DNA of 64,000 nt from Parascedosporium putredinis (Eukaryota > Ascomycota > Sordariomycetes > Microascales > Microascaceae): the NCBI GenBank assembly GCA_949357655.1, contig CASHTG010000006.1, positions 558,001 to 622,000 of the forward strand, in the 5' to 3' direction. Numbering within the stretch: position 1 is the stretch's first letter; the number at the start of each line of letters is the position of its first letter. Positions 1 through 12,585 of this stretch are shown one piece after another. Below the pieces are notes generated by a model that saw only the letters and a list, made by a program, of their open reading frames with translations, ran no database searches and was not told where the DNA came from. A program made the translations under genes and the position numbers.

Positions 1-1557
1 GCAGTGACAGGCGAGTGCCGGGCAGGCACCGTGAGCGAGGCATTTGCTGGCTTCGTGAGAGTCAATAAAAAGAAGGAGAAAAAAATCCGCGTTTGGCAGG
101 CCCACCACATTTCCCCTCGGGAGGCTCGGACACCGCCTGCATTGTGGATCGTCATTGCCAGCGAGCACCACCTAGACGTCCTTCATGGCGCTGACGCTCG
201 CGCTCGTTTGTGCTTCTGTCGCGACTACCTGCATTGTGCAACGGAAAACATCCTGAGGATCTGCTATTTCGATTCTTTTTGATCCAAGTCTAGGTAATGG
301 AACCGATAGAGATCGTACAGCATATACAGCCGCCAAGCGCCCCCGGATTGAGACATTTCCAATTTCCAATAAGATTGTTCACTACCCCGTATCGATGTCC
401 TGAGACTTTGGATGTGGGAGATCTCAATGCCCCCTACCTCCTGCCCATTGATGCGAGGTCAGGGGGCTGAGAGTCGCTATTTGTGGATTTTTGACCTGTA
501 CGAGGCATCATTTGTCCATTTTCTCTGAGAAAGGAGCGTGGCTGACTGTCCGAAGCCTGTGGATGCTGACTAGGCTTAGTTCGTGACCAGGCCGACCTGA
601 CCGCACCTCATCCAATTCGGGCAGGCGCTGAGTGAGCGAGTGCCTTCCTGGAAGACTGATGCTGGCCATAAGCCAGGCGAGATTGGGGTTGTATCAGATC
701 AGACAACAGACCTCACGTTGATTGAATGGACGCTTGGGGGTCTCAGAGATCTGACGAGAATGGGCATATCCGGGGCTACAATGAATTTCGCTATCGTGCA
801 CCCCAACCATCTTTCAAGTTGACCAAATGCTTGGCCCATCAGAGACAAAAGGTGGCCCCTCGAAGCCCGCTTCTCAAGACCAAAGAACCACGCGTCGCGT
901 CCTCCTTCCTGTTACCTTCTCAGTGATCGTGAGAATAGCCGAGTACTCATCTGATTGTTCCGGGGATTATGAAACAAAGCAAAATAGATGAGGAATTTTT
1001 TGAAACACGCCAAACATTTCATCTCATCTCATCTACAAAAAAGCCAGTCGACAGCGACTTGACAGGCTCACCCACCAGTTGTTTTGTGAGATTTCGACCA
1101 CTGAAGTATTGCTTTCTTTTTCTAGCTATTCTCCTCTTTCTGTCATAAAAAGATTGATGGCTCTCAGATTAGACTTGATAGTATGTCGACTTTCGATGCT
1201 TCATGTTTCTTTGGAACCTGTCTATCTTCTCTTAGGTTGTCCATGCAGGAAGGTATGTGAACAGTCCGCCAAAAATGCAACATTCGGTGTGTTTAGATTT
1301 AAATCTTCAGGATATATTAGATTTTCTTGATAAAAAACTCCGGAGGGAGAAAGGTAGGGAGTGAAAAAGAGAAAGAAAAAGAAAGAAGAAGAAAAGAAAT
1401 TAGAAAGATGAAGTGATAAACAGGATGGCATATATGCAGACTAAACGCGGATTGATGTACAAGGTTCTGACCTCTATAGGGGAAAATAGTTCATGGGGTG
1501 AGAAATATGGGAAATAGGCATCGATGAGAGAAGGCCGCTTTATACGTGCGCAACGTG
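1..1557. other. Intergenic, no gene seen
   Basis: Only short overlapping reading frames on both strands, none with recognisable motifs or a signal peptide. The part next to the oxidase gene (about 1320-1420) is purine-rich on the + strand (AGAAAGAAAA-type runs) and lies in the 3' flank of the minus-strand gene ending at 1558. Confidence 0.6.
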
Positions 1558-3875
1558 TTACGCCTCGCAATCCTCGAGCTCTTCCTCGATGGGCTCCACC
1601 TCTACAGGTTCCTCTTCCTCGGGAACCTCTTCAACGGGCTCCTCCTTGACAGGCTCCTCGGGAATCTCCTCCACAGGCTCTTCCTCAACGGGCTCTTCCT
1701 CGACCGGTTCCTCGGCGGGTTCTTCCTCGATAGGCTCCTCCTTGACGGGCTCTTCCTCAGCGACGGGCTCTTCCTCAACAGGCTCCTCCTCGACGGGCTC
1801 TTCCTCGACGGGTTCTTCCTCGATAGGTTCCTCCTTGACGGGCTCCTCCTCAGCAGGCTCCTCTTCAACAGGCTCCTCCTCGACGGGCTCCTCCTTGACA
1901 GGCTCTTCCTCGACGGGCTCCTCTTCGACAGGTTCTTCCTTGACGGGCTCCTCCTCGGGTACCTCTTCGACAGGCGCTTCTTCGACAGGTTCTTCCTCAA
2001 CAGGTTCTTCCTCGACGGGTGTTTCCTCGGCGGGCTCTTCCTCAACAGGCTCCTCCTCAACAGGCTCCTCCTCAGCAGGCTCCTCCTCAACGGGCTCCTC
2101 CTTGACAGGCTCTTCCTCGACGGGCTCCTCCTCGACGGCCCTCTTCGCGGGTCTTACGCTCTGAGGCAGGTAGAACAGCTCATCGGGGTCCACGGCGGCC
2201 TTAATCTCCTGGAGCCTAGGCAGGGCGGAGCCCCAGTACCTCTTCTGCGCGGTCTCCTGGTCGAGGTTGGGGTCAGGGTAGTTGAAGTAGACACCGTAGT
2301 CGTTCTTGTCGCCGTCGCCAACGATCGCGTCAATGAAGCCGTTGAAGAGGTCAAAGCCGTCCTCGGGGTAGGCGGAGCGCACGTCGACGTGGTCGTAGAA
2401 GTTGTGCATGAGGAGCTTGTCGCGGTGGACGTACGAGGTAGAGTCGGCGTCGACGGCGGAAATGGCCGAGGTCTTGCCGCCGTGCAGGTCGATGTGGTGG
2501 TACCAGCCGCGGCGGACTTTCTTGGCGGTGGTGTACCAGTAGTCGACGAGGGCGTTGAGCTGAGAGTCGGTGAGGGCGTCGGTGTAGATGCTAGTAGAGT
2601 AGATGTTGTCTTGCTACATGAGGGGAAAGAAGAAAGAAGGGTCAGCGCGATGGTCTCCCACTACCCCTCCGTTCGGCACCCTCAGGTCGAACGGAAAGGA
2701 GGAGGATGTGGAGGCAAAGGAGGCAAACCATACCTTTTGTAAGGGTGAGACTGGTCGAGGTCGAGACCGCCGCCGAAATGGCTCAGCTGGCCGGGCCAAT
2801 CCGTCTCGGTGGCATCCTGCAGCATGCCATTGACCTTGACGAGCAGGGGATCGAGGACAGCGGTGAGCTCCTCCTTGGTACCGTAGTAGAGACCCTCGAG
2901 GTTGGGGATCTGGGGGTTGAGGAAGACGCGAGCGTTGATCTCGGCAGGCATATCCTCGGCGGCCCACTCCTGGAGGGCGCTCAGGCCGGCGACCGAGTTG
3001 TTGGCGTTCCAGCGGAGGATGGCGTTGAAGCGAGTGATGACCTCGGGGACCTCAAAGGTCTTGAACTTGAATTCAGAAACGACGCCGTACGACGAGCCCG
3101 CGCCTCGGACGGCCCAGAAGAGGTCCGAGTTCTCGGTTTCGGAACATGTGACGGCGGTGGCGTTGGCGAGGACGACGGTGGCCTCGACGAGCCAGTCGAG
3201 AGCTAGGCCCTTGGTGTGAGAGCTGACGCCGTAGCCTCCGTGGAGGACGTGGCCGCCGGATCCGACACTGCAAAGAGAGACGTGCGCGTTTAGTAAAAGA
3301 CCGTGGGATTTTCTCTCACTTACACCCTACAAAACCCGGGGAAAGAAAAAGAAAAAGGGAGAAACAAAGGGAAGTATAAGAAGGAAAATTGCTGGGGCTC
3401 ACTCACCCTGGACACGTTCCGTGGCTGATGCCACGCTTCCCTTGCTCGTACAGCTCGTAGGCGACGTGGCCAAGCCTGCTACCGCCCTGGACGCTCGCGA
3501 TACCCGTCTTCTTGTCGAGCTTGACGGCGTTCATCCTGTCGAGCTCGAGGACGAGGTGGCCGTCCTCGCCGCCGAAGCCAAAGTTGGCGTAGCTGTGGCC
3601 GCCGCACTTGGGCGTGACCTTGACGCCGGTCTCGGCGCCGCAGCGGATGGCGTCCTGGATGTGCTCCTGAGTGAGGGGCACCGCGATGGCGATGGGCTCG
3701 TAGGGGTGCGGACGTTGAAGGGAGCCGAGTCCATGGCGTACTCCTCGGTGCCGACCTCGCTGACGGGTACCTCTTTCTCGGCGAGGCAGTCGGCGAGGAC
3801 GGCGCGCCGGTTCAGGGGCTTGGCGAGGGCGACGCCAGCGCTGAGCGCCAAGCTGGCTGTTGCGAGCTTAAACAT
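1558..3875 (-). CDS. Secreted FAD-linked oxidase (GOOX/berberine-bridge type) with Glu-Pro-Val repeat tail
   Basis: Three exons: 3875-3407, 3267-2734 and 2613-1558. The start gives a signal peptide (MFKLATASLALSAGVALA). The FAD_binding_4 domain shows the GGHS motif that supplies the 8-alpha-histidyl FAD link, and SHGTCPGVGSGGH, whose Cys supplies the 6-S-cysteinyl link, so a bicovalent flavin is expected as in glucooligosaccharide oxidases. The C-terminal BBE domain is seen in YFNYPDPNL and RYWGSALPRLQEIK, ending DPDELFYLPQSV. Family function is oxidation of sugars or alcohols with O2, giving H2O2, outside the cell; the substrate cannot be read here. After the BBE domain come about 170 residues of imperfect EEPVE units. 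Two single bases appear missing: near 3703-3710 (after APFNVR) and in the AAAA run at 2735-2738 at the exon 2 end. With both counted, the frame is 687 codons. Confidence 0.9.
1570..2135 (-). repeat. 15-bp coding minisatellite encoding EEPVE units
   Basis: About 37 imperfect 15-bp units (on the + strand ggctcctcctcgacg, ggctcttcctcaaca and similar) lie inside the last exon of the FAD oxidase. On the coding strand they read EEPVE with variants EEPVK, EEPAE, EEPIE, ETPVE and EVPEE. Synonymous differences between units are plentiful, so the array is not freshly expanded. The frame stays open up to the TAA at 1558-1560. The opposite strand is also open across the repeat (Gly-Ser-Ser-Thr and Leu-Asp-Gly type frames), which is a side effect of repeat composition. 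Confidence 0.95.
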
Positions 3876-6800
3876 GGCGGGTCGGAGAAATATGTATAAG
3901 TCTCCCAAGTCCAACTAAAGGAGAGATGATGCTTTATTCTTTCCCCGGGGCTGGGAATGTTGGATATATCGCAAAGAAACGGAGAACAGAAGGAGTATCG
4001 GCTGGAATGTCGATGGTGATACCAGCTGTTTATATTCTCGGTATCGTCCGGGGGCTGCCTTGATCGAGGCTCTTCTTTTGGTGGGTTTCCCGGGTACGTC
4101 TATATCACGGAGGGGAAGCTGCAAGCTATTGCTTCCCGAGCTAGGGAGAAGCTATAACACAAGCACGTAAAACACACGGGCGCGACAAGAAACGAGCGAA
4201 AGAGAGGGAAACGAAAGTGGTGGAGGAGGAAGAGAAAGGAACAAAAGTGTCAAGCGTGACCAAGATCGTTCCACGATCCGAGGGGCATCGTACGGGAGGT
4301 CTGGCGATACTTATTGCGTACCTGGGTCGGATATATACGTTCGTTTATTATCTCTTTTGTTTTCTTCTTGTTCTCCGTTTGGTTTTTTCCCCTTCATGGT
4401 CATGTTGGCGCTCCCTCCTCAACACCCCCTTTCGATTCCCCACAGGCCGAGCCGCCCTGGGTTCCCTTCAATTTCTAACCTAGGTGTTTTCCCCTTTTCT
4501 CGTTTCCTCTTTTTCCCTTTTCTTTTTTTTTTTCTTTTATTAGCTTTTCTCCAACCCGTGTCCGCATCATCATATGCAAAGTATCCTCCTAGCCCCCGCG
4601 GAAGCTCCTCGATGAACCTGCCGCACTCGCAGCTCTACGGCGGCTGACACTTTGGGTGGGTGCGGGGTTGAAAGGCCGGACTAACACGGGAGAGATTGGA
4701 GAACGACAGGTACGGAGAGGGGAATTGGAAATGAAAAATGGAGTAAAACAAATAGGAAAAGGTAGGAAGAGAGCGGAAGGAACAAGATTGATAGGCAAAG
4801 GAAAAAAACTGTTCGGCCAGTCTCTCAAATGGGCGGTGGGGGAGGGGAAGAGTCAACCCCGTCTGGCCGTTTCCGCGGGCTAGATCGGGACTCTCTAAGA
4901 GAGTGTCGAAAAAAAAAAAAAGAAGAAGAAAAAGAAAAAGAAAGACGAGCAAGTAAAACGAAACATGTGCGGACCACGTTCGGCGGCAGGATGTAGCCGA
5001 TCAACTGAGGCTCAATTTGCGCGGGATATAGCAATAAAGAAGAGAGAGGAAAAGAGACGAGACACATTGACGTCCCAGCAATACTCTCCTCTCAGCGCCG
5101 TCTTACTGGTTCGCATTGGCTTCCACCTCGTCCGGTCTCACTCTTTCCCGCCCCACCATCTCGGCGTCCCGTGTCGCCCCCAGGGCCTGGTTTGAAGAAA
5201 AAGAAGAAGAAAAAAAGATAACAAGGGAGGCAAGGAGATTATGCATACATTGAGGTTCGGGCTTTCTTGGCTTGGGAGGTGCTCCTCGGAGCGCCGCGCC
5301 TGTTTGCGCGGAAATATCGCGGCCAGCCAAGGGAGGGGCCAATACCATGGAGGAATTGGAAAACGGGGACGCCTTCCGGATGGGAGGGACCGGTTTCCTT
5401 GCGTGTAAAGTACGGTGCCTTGGACCATGTTTTGGGCCATTTGCATATTGGGTCCTATTTGGATGAACTTTCAGCCGAATTCCGTGTGGTGAGAAAAGAA
5501 AAAGTGCAAGGCCAGGAGAAAGGGGCAAGAAAACGAAAAAAAAAAAAACGACCGATAAGCCTTGAGAAATGCAAGCCAAGGTCTTTTTCCCCTCTTGCTC
5601 CATTTTTCCTCCCCCACGTATCAATCTCTCTTTGGTCTTCTTTTCTTCTAAAGGCCTTGACGCCCCGTCGGGCAGACAGAGTTGGCATGACCCATCGCGT
5701 GGGCAAAAGGGGTTAAAGTCCGCACCCTCGTCCGGTCCGCCCTTCCCCTCACGGAGGTGGCGGAGGTCGCCGTGCGGTTGATTGAGATGGCTTGATGGGT
5801 TAGAGTGGGCGATCGAACAGATTAAACCCGACCATTAGCACCGGGAAAACGAAACAAGGTAATGAAGGGAAATAAGACGCGCAAAAATAAAGAAAGAAAT
5901 ACAGAAAGAGAGAAAAAAAGATCTTGGAAAACTGGCGGAAGAGCAGATGCGCTTCTCCGATCGGCACAACTTCAAGCCTTCAAAGAACCCACCGTTCGAG
6001 ACTACCGTATTCCATTCTCATCCTTTTCCTGTCTGTGAACTACGTATACCACTTTATGCAATTTTCCTTTTCCTTTCTTCCTCTTTTTCTTGTATCCTTT
6101 CTCTTTTCTTCTTGGGCTCATGCTTTCACCATGAAATATCGGTATGGGAGAGGGAAAAAGAAAAGAAATCGCCCGCTTGCCTTGGCGTAAATGAGTTTCT
6201 GCAAGGCACAGCTTTCCAGTTGCCCCTTTTTTCTTGGTCTTTGATCCCTCTGCTGAAGAATACACATATAGCCTATATCAACGTCCCGCAGCACGTAAGC
6301 GCGATATAATTACACAAGCTGTAGGCCCGGGCATAGATCGGGCAAGTCGGCGTTGGGTTCAACGGTTCGGGCTGGAGAGTAGGTGGGAGGAGGGAAGCAC
6401 GATCCGCATACACTCACGCACGTTCTTACATGTGCGCACCAAACTCTACCCTCTACGACTCGAGGCTGTTTGGATACGACAGACGGGGGCGGCCTAGCCC
6501 ACGCATCCCCCATTCCCTTCTCGCCTAGCCATGTGCATACCTTGTGTCTGGCCGACTCTTGATTGAGGTCACCCCAGTGTACAAGTAGTAGAGACTCACT
6601 ACGATTGAGCTTGCTATTCACAGCCTACGTCTTCGCTGTACCCCAAGGGGGAGGAAGACAATACAATGAGGAGGTTAGCAGATCAGTGTGGCAGCATCCA
6701 GGTTGGTGGTACGATATTTGTGGCAGGTGCTAGTAGATAATATGTCCTTGATGAAGGGACATGGGTAAGGCGGGTACATGGTAATGGAAACAATCTCCAT

Positions 6801-9269
6801 TGAGGCTATCTTGGGAGCGAGGTGCACAAAGGTTGTACGGAACCGAGATTTCTAGAAGGTTTGGGCTGCTGTATATCAAGGATGGGTGCCATGCCAAGCT
6901 TTGAAGGGTTAGCTCAATCAATTAGGGTGTATACATGTAGAGCATGATGTGGTGATGAAGATAAAAGTATCGCAACGATCATGGGAGGCTGGGAAGAGGC
7001 CTGTGAGAGGCGGGTTGAGAAGCGCAAAGATTATAGATCTACGGGTATATAGACACACACACAAAGAACACGGGCGATGGACGGGAAGAAAGGGAGCCTG
7101 GGCTCGCTGGCAAACTTTCTGTCCGCGCAAAAGGGCTGAAGACAGAATTTGATTGACCGAGGCACAAAGGATCGTCCCGGATCAGCTTCTCGTATCGGGT
7201 TAATTCGAATAAAAGGAAACCCCCAATTTGAACAGCGCAGTAGGAGGGTCTGGCCTGCTATTCTAACCATCAATGCCAATGTCATCAACCTGTGCCATGA
7301 GATGAAAAAACATCTGTAATGACGGCTCATCGGAGCTAGCTCGAACCGTCCCGACTGGTTTGTCGCTTACCCGAACGTAAAGGGCCCAGCGCCAGCGCCT
7401 GGTTCCCGATTATCTCCCCCAACAATGGACGGATGTCTGCCTCTGTTCCCGCACTTTGCACAAGTCTGAGCCTTGCCTCTGTTCGAGGAGATTGAGAAGT
7501 GGAGGAGCGGAAGAAGGAAAACCTATCTAGGCCAAGAGATATAAGGTAGCTTGATTAATGAATCTTCCGAAGTCGCACGATGCCTGTCACCATCAAGGCG
7601 CCCTCCTTTAGCTTTCTTCTGCTCCTCTTCTTTTTCGAGTTCCGTTTTATTTTTTCCCGTCTGGGTCGAAGCATTCAAGTTCAATCAAAACGCATTCGTA
7701 GCACCCCATTAACTCTTGGCTTCCCTTCTCTCTTCCCGAGACAAAGTCATTAATTCATAGATGTAAAACGCACACCCTTCGCCTCAAGGGTCGTCTCATA
7801 GATTACATGTAGGCTGGGAGGCGTAGGACTCCATCATGGGATCCACGAAACGGGAAAACCTCACGTCATAAGTCTAGCCTCGCGACACCATCGCCAGATG
7901 TTCATTTAGACTATTTCCCCATCCCAATCCTGCCCACGCCACCTGAGCCCAACCGCCCGATCCCTTCCTTCTCCCCACAAATGCAAGTAGGGCAGGGCAC
8001 GGGGACAAGAAGGGGGCGGGGAAGGGGGCCAAAAGGAATCAATCCGCGGGCGCCGCCGTAACTGCGTGGCCTTACTTCCCCATGGGGGATAACAGGGAAC
8101 CAAGGATCGTGATGGAACGGGGGAAAGCGAGGTTTGGGGTAAGGGAGGAATCATGGAGAAAAATGGCCTGATTCTGCTATCGGGACCTCGTGGTGGCGAT
8201 ACGTCCCGGAGGGTAGCGAGCCGATACTGGGGAGAGGAAGGGGGCAAGCGGGATTGCGGCAGAAGAGAGTGTACGAATGGGAGAAAAGATCAGGTTTCTC
8301 CCTCATGCGTAGGACCTTGAGTCGTGAATGGGATAAACATACAATTCCAAGTCGAAGAACGAGAGAAGAAAAGTTGCGAAGGGTCATGGGGGCGAGGGGG
8401 ATTCTCGTAAGCCGAATCACTCCAGGTAGGCAGACTTACAAGAAATGATGGCGAAAAGACCCATGGGAGCGCGCGAGCGATTTTTGGGGCCAGCGATAGA
8501 CGGTATCACGGGAGGGGATATACAAAGCTCATTCATCAATCTTTGCATCCAGTTGATCTCTATTCCTGCCAATTCCAGCACCCGGAGCCACGGCGAGAGG
8601 AAAACAAAAGCAGGCCGCCCGCCCGATGTCCATGGCACTCGGCGTATGTTTTCTCCCTTCTCACCCTCGGTCCCCTCCTGGGAAAGAGGGCGTGCCCGCC
8701 GGCGAACGCGTCGATCTCCGGAGATCGACCTTCGCTTGCTGCCACTGATCTCTGTCTATATGAGCATTGCTTAAGCGTTCCCGTCAAGCATCGCCTTCAG
8801 GTGGAGCGTTGGCGATGAGCAAGCCGCGAGATTTGACGAAGCCCCGCCGTAGTTTTGGGCTGCACCTCAATCTCTTCGCCGTGGGCCGCGGGGAGGTCGC
8901 AGGGTGAGATTGATAGAGGTTCGAGGCCCAGCTCCGACGCAAATCCGATGTCTCTCTAATCCTGGCTCCTTGCACGCCGTCGGAGTCCGGGCCGGGTGCA
9001 CTTCGCGAGCAGGAGCTTGATTAACAACAGACGCTGGGATGCGGCGTGCTGCAGAGCACCGAGATCGGGGCTGTCCCCGTACTGAAAGTCTTGATTAACG
9101 TAGAGAAAAAAATGAGAACGGCGAATTCTTGGTATCCTAGTGAAATGAAAAAGAAAGGAAAAGGAAGCAAAAGGGGGATTGGAAAAGAAAAAAAAAAAAA
9201 AAAAGGAAAGACGAGAGGAGTCGAGGCAGCAAGTTAGAGATAGATGAATGCAAAAAAGGCAAAAACGAA
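3876..9269. other. 5.4 kb gene-poor interval
   Basis: No frame with recognisable domains. 4357-4560 is strongly pyrimidine-rich on the + strand, and 4656-5060 is purine-rich, including a poly-A/AAG tract at about 4908-4945, so strand composition flips over a few hundred bases. A CA/AC run lies near 7051-7062. A run of 17 A lies at 9188-9204, directly downstream of the minus-strand tRNA gene. Many frames of 60-170 codons here are low-complexity Lys/Arg/Glu or Phe/Ser/Leu strings mirroring these tracts. Confidence 0.6.
9188..9204. repeat. Poly-A tract (17 A)
   Basis: Uninterrupted A run on the + strand, T run on the strand of the tRNA-Asp gene upstream of it. Confidence 0.95.
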
Positions 9270-9351
9270 CTCTCCCTCGGGGAATCGAACCCCGGCCACC
9301 TGCGACTTGTTCGATGACAAGCAGGTATCCTGACCACTAGACCAAGGAAGA
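9270..9351 (-). tRNA. tRNA-Asp (GTC) with 10-nt intron
   Basis: The 82-nt minus-strand unit folds as a tRNA. The acceptor TCTTCCT (9351-9345) pairs with AGGGAGA (9277-9271), followed by discriminator G. The D stem is GTCT/GGAT, the T arm is CGGGG-TTCGATT-CCCCG, and the anticodon stem is CCTGC/GCAGG. The anticodon is GTC. A 10-nt insert (TCGAACAAGT) sits one base 3' of the anticodon, the canonical place for nuclear tRNA introns, leaving a normal 7-nt loop (TTGTCAC) after removal. A + strand poly-A run at 9188-9204 is a T run on the coding strand about 65 nt downstream, and a shorter TTTTTT follows the gene at 9256-9251, suited to RNA polymerase III termination. Confidence 0.93.
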
Positions 9352-11330
9352 TTTGATTCGTTGAAAACAAGGCCTCCGAAATAAAATTATGTTGCTTCGC
9401 CCATCCTCACTCCACTTCATGCTCACCTCATCTCACCTCAAAACGAAGCCACGCGGGTCGGTCATGCTTCCCTGTTCATTGAAGAGTACGAACATATCAG
9501 CCAAAAAATTGTGTCTTATTGTCTTCATGTGATAGTATTATGAGCTTTATTTTGGCGCTGCGCTTCCTCATCCTTTCCGTCTTCCCAAGACTTACGTCCT
9601 CATATTCAACGCAGCACGCAAAGATCGCCTTGGCCACCAGGTGGTGTTAGTCAAGCTTTGCGTTTCCGTCAAGATGGGGACATCGATTCCCTTTTCCCTC
9701 TATTCCCGAGATCCTAATTCCTTTTTGATACATCCGGGTTTGGCCTTATGCTCTGGCATAATGTGGTGTCACCAAAGCTATGCGAGGCAAGAGACAGAAG
9801 AAAGACCTTCGGCCAGGCAATTATCACAGAAGCAAAGCATCCGCTTTACTTGCACAAACGACACATGGACATGAACAAGACAAACAGGCAGGCCAGACGT
9901 GTTTCGAGACGTGGCGTCCTCTTGTTTCGACCATAGAGTGCGACCCTCTCTTCAGATGTGACTACTTCCGGCAGCCAGATGCCGTTAATTCTCGGGATAA
10001 TGCCCATGCATCCCCTCCCGCTCTATTTAGCCTCATTCACCTCGCTCTGCGATGGTAACCTTGTGTCTCCACCCTCTGCCAAATGACCAGGATCATCCAA
10101 ATACTTATTCCAGGGCAGACGAAGAAGGCACACAAAAATCGCAGATCTGCACAGCTAAGCCTGTCCTTGGAGATTTTTCCCCTGCAGTGGTTTGGGAAAA
10201 GGGGGAATGATCGATCAAGCATTGCGATTCCAGCAATCATGTCGTCTCCACGCGCGCAACGACACGCCTCAAGCGCTGAAGCGAAGTGGGAAGTGGGAAC
10301 ATTGAAGCGATTACGCCCTCAAAATCCTCAACTATAAGTGAAGCCTCTCGCTGCCCATCCGTCCCCATTATTTTAATATATGGGGGCGAATCTTCTGTCT
10401 TCGTTGCTTTGCAGGGAAAAATGCGCCCGCGCCTCGGATTAAGACTGCCGCTTCTATAGATGCCTTCTTGACTGAAAAGGGCGCGCGCAAAATGAAGGAA
10501 GAACCCACCTTCAAAGAAACACAAAGGACCTCGGGAACCTGCCTTTCCATGTTGACGATGCAGGAGAAGGACGACAGAACGATGAGAGCAACGACCTCCT
10601 CACGAAGCAGATGCCACTAATAAGCAATCGGGTCAGGCCAGTTCGTCAATGGTGAGCTGGATCCATCCATCCATTGGATCCATCCGAAAAGCTCATTCAG
10701 ACAGAGACAACCCCAAACAAAGAAGGGAAAAGAAAAAGCACGCGGACGGAAGAATTATTCCCTCGCACGAACCCGGCCCTTTTATTACTTTGGCTCGCCC
10801 ACCTCCCCGCTCCCCTTTAACGATCTATTACTACGTAGGGACCCCATTCGCCCACCTCCCACGTACAGCAGCTTGTATGAAGTATAGGGCTGGGGAAGGG
10901 AAAATGCCGGCATTCAGGTGCCAGATTGGCTGGGGTAAGACTCGCGATCTAGGAACTTTGGGATTGAATGCGAGTGGAGATGCGTACATCATAGTAGAAA
11001 TCCTGTAAAAGGCGCGCCCCGAGAAAAAGAGGGACAGAAGAAGTAAAAGAAGCGCCCCTTCACGAGGTCATCGCGATCTTCGCTTTCATCCATCCATCGT
11101 TTCCTCCCTTTCCCTTTTCCCTCTTTTTGTCCTCTTCTTCTATTTCCTCTTGTTCGCCAGACATTCTGAACAATCGCTATCATCGTCACCGCGACTCTTT
11201 CCCTCCACTCCGCGCTCTGCTCCTAAGGCCTTGTGGTAAATTGCCCCGTCACACGGAGGAATTAAGACCAACGCCAAAAGCTCTCTCTCCGACCATTTAA
11301 AAGGGGAAAGCAAAGGATATCTATCACAAG
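9352..11330. other. Intergenic, no gene seen
   Basis: Several chance frames up to 119 codons (for example 10649-11008 +) without conserved motifs or introns. It must contain the promoter of the tRNA gene on one side and of the lactonase gene on the other. 11041-11150 is pyrimidine-rich on the + strand, typical of the leader region ahead of a fungal gene. Confidence 0.55.
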
Positions 11331-12585
11331 ATGTCGCTCCGCGCCCTCTCCCTCCTCCCCTCCTCCCCTCCGCCCTCGCCGCCTCCTCCCTCCTCGTCTC
11401 CCACTTCGAAGGCACCCTCTACTCCCTCGCCCTCGACGATGCCGCCTCTTCCCTCACCATCTCCGGCCAAGTTTCCACCGGCGGCGGCATGCCCTCGTGG
11501 CTGACCCTCGACCGCGAGGCCGGCAAGGTCTACGTCACCGACGAGGCCTGGTTCGGCACCACCACCCTCACCACTTACGCCGTCACCGCCGACGGCGCCC
11601 TCACAAAGGAGACCAGACCAACACCCCCGGAGGCGAGCTGCACAGCTGCCTGTACGGCGGGAGCGACGGCAAAGCCTTCATCGCCGCAGCCCAGTAGTGA
11701 GTCCACCCAATTTTTTTCTTTTTATTAAACCCCACAACGAGCAATAATCTAACTCCCCTCCCTTTTAGCAACGGCGGCGCCCTCATCAACTACAAGCTCC
11801 CCATCAGCCCCTCCTCCCCCACCCCCATCCAACACCTCAAGTACACCATGTCCGGCCCCGGCCCCAAGCCCGACCGCCAAGACGCCCCCACATCCACTCC
11901 ACCTTCACCGACCCCAGCGGCCGCTTCCTCCTCGCCGCCGACCTCGGCGCCGACGTCGTCCGCATCTTCTCCATCGACGCCGACTCCGGCCGCCTCACCG
12001 AGTGCCCCGCCGCCGCCACCGCGCCGGGTGACGGCCCTCGCCACGGCGCTTTCTGGTCCCCTCCGACACCGCCGCCGGCGACAGCGACATCAACGTCCTC
12101 TACACCGTCAACGAGCTCGGCAACAGCGTCACGAGCTGGTCCGTCGCCTACCCCGCAGCCGGCGGGTGCCTCACCCTCACCCGCGGCAAGACTATCGCCA
12201 CCCTCCCCGCCGGCAAGAACCCGCCCGCCGGGTCCAAGGCCTCCGAGATCCGCGTGCGCGACAACTTCATCTACGCCTCTAATCGCTTCGACAAGAGCTT
12301 CGGCCAAAACGAGGACTCCATCGCCACCTACGAGATTGACCCCGCCACTGGCGAGTTTTCCTTTGTCGAAATCACGAGTGCTTTTGCCTCCTTCCCCGCT
12401 CTTTCGACATCAACGGCGACGGCACCATGGTCGCCATCGGCGGTCAGACCTCCTCCAACGTGGCCATCGTTGAGCGTGACCCTGCTACCGGACGGCTCGG
12501 CGGCTTGCTCGCCAACCTTGTCGTCGGTAGGCCCGGAGCGGAGATGAACGAAGATGGTCTGAGCGCTGTCATCTGGAACGAGTAA
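11331..12585 (+). CDS. Secreted lactonase-family seven-bladed beta-propeller protein
   Basis: Two exons, 11331-11696 and 11769-12585, with a GTGAGT donor and TTTTAG acceptor. The ATG at 11331 gives an Arg/Leu-rich signal peptide ending near LPSALAA. The body reads as repeated propeller strands: HFEGTLYSLALD, PSWLTLDREAGKVYVTDE, NTPGGELHSCLYGGSDGK, TDPSGRFLLAADLGADVVR, VLYTVNELGNSVTSW, RVRDNFIYASNR, DINGDGTMVAIGGQT. This matches the lactonase / 6-phosphogluconolactonase / carboxymuconate cyclase fold (Pfam Lactonase). The substrate is unknown; secretion argues against the pentose-phosphate enzyme. Five one-base slips are needed: about 11350-11390, 11613, the C run at 11885-11889, 12058-12061 and 12394-12397. 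With them the length becomes 396 codons. Convergent with the acyltransferase gene. Confidence 0.82.

Noticed and set aside
1546..2742. Long + strand frame of 398 codons over the oxidase gene
   Set aside because: It is the antisense shadow of the EEPVE minisatellite and BBE domain; its Leu/Asp/Gly repeats follow from the repeat composition.
4357..5060. Adjacent pyrimidine-rich and purine-rich tracts, considered as a possible hairpin element
   Set aside because: The arms are not complementary in order; they are simple composition tracts common in fungal intergenic DNA.
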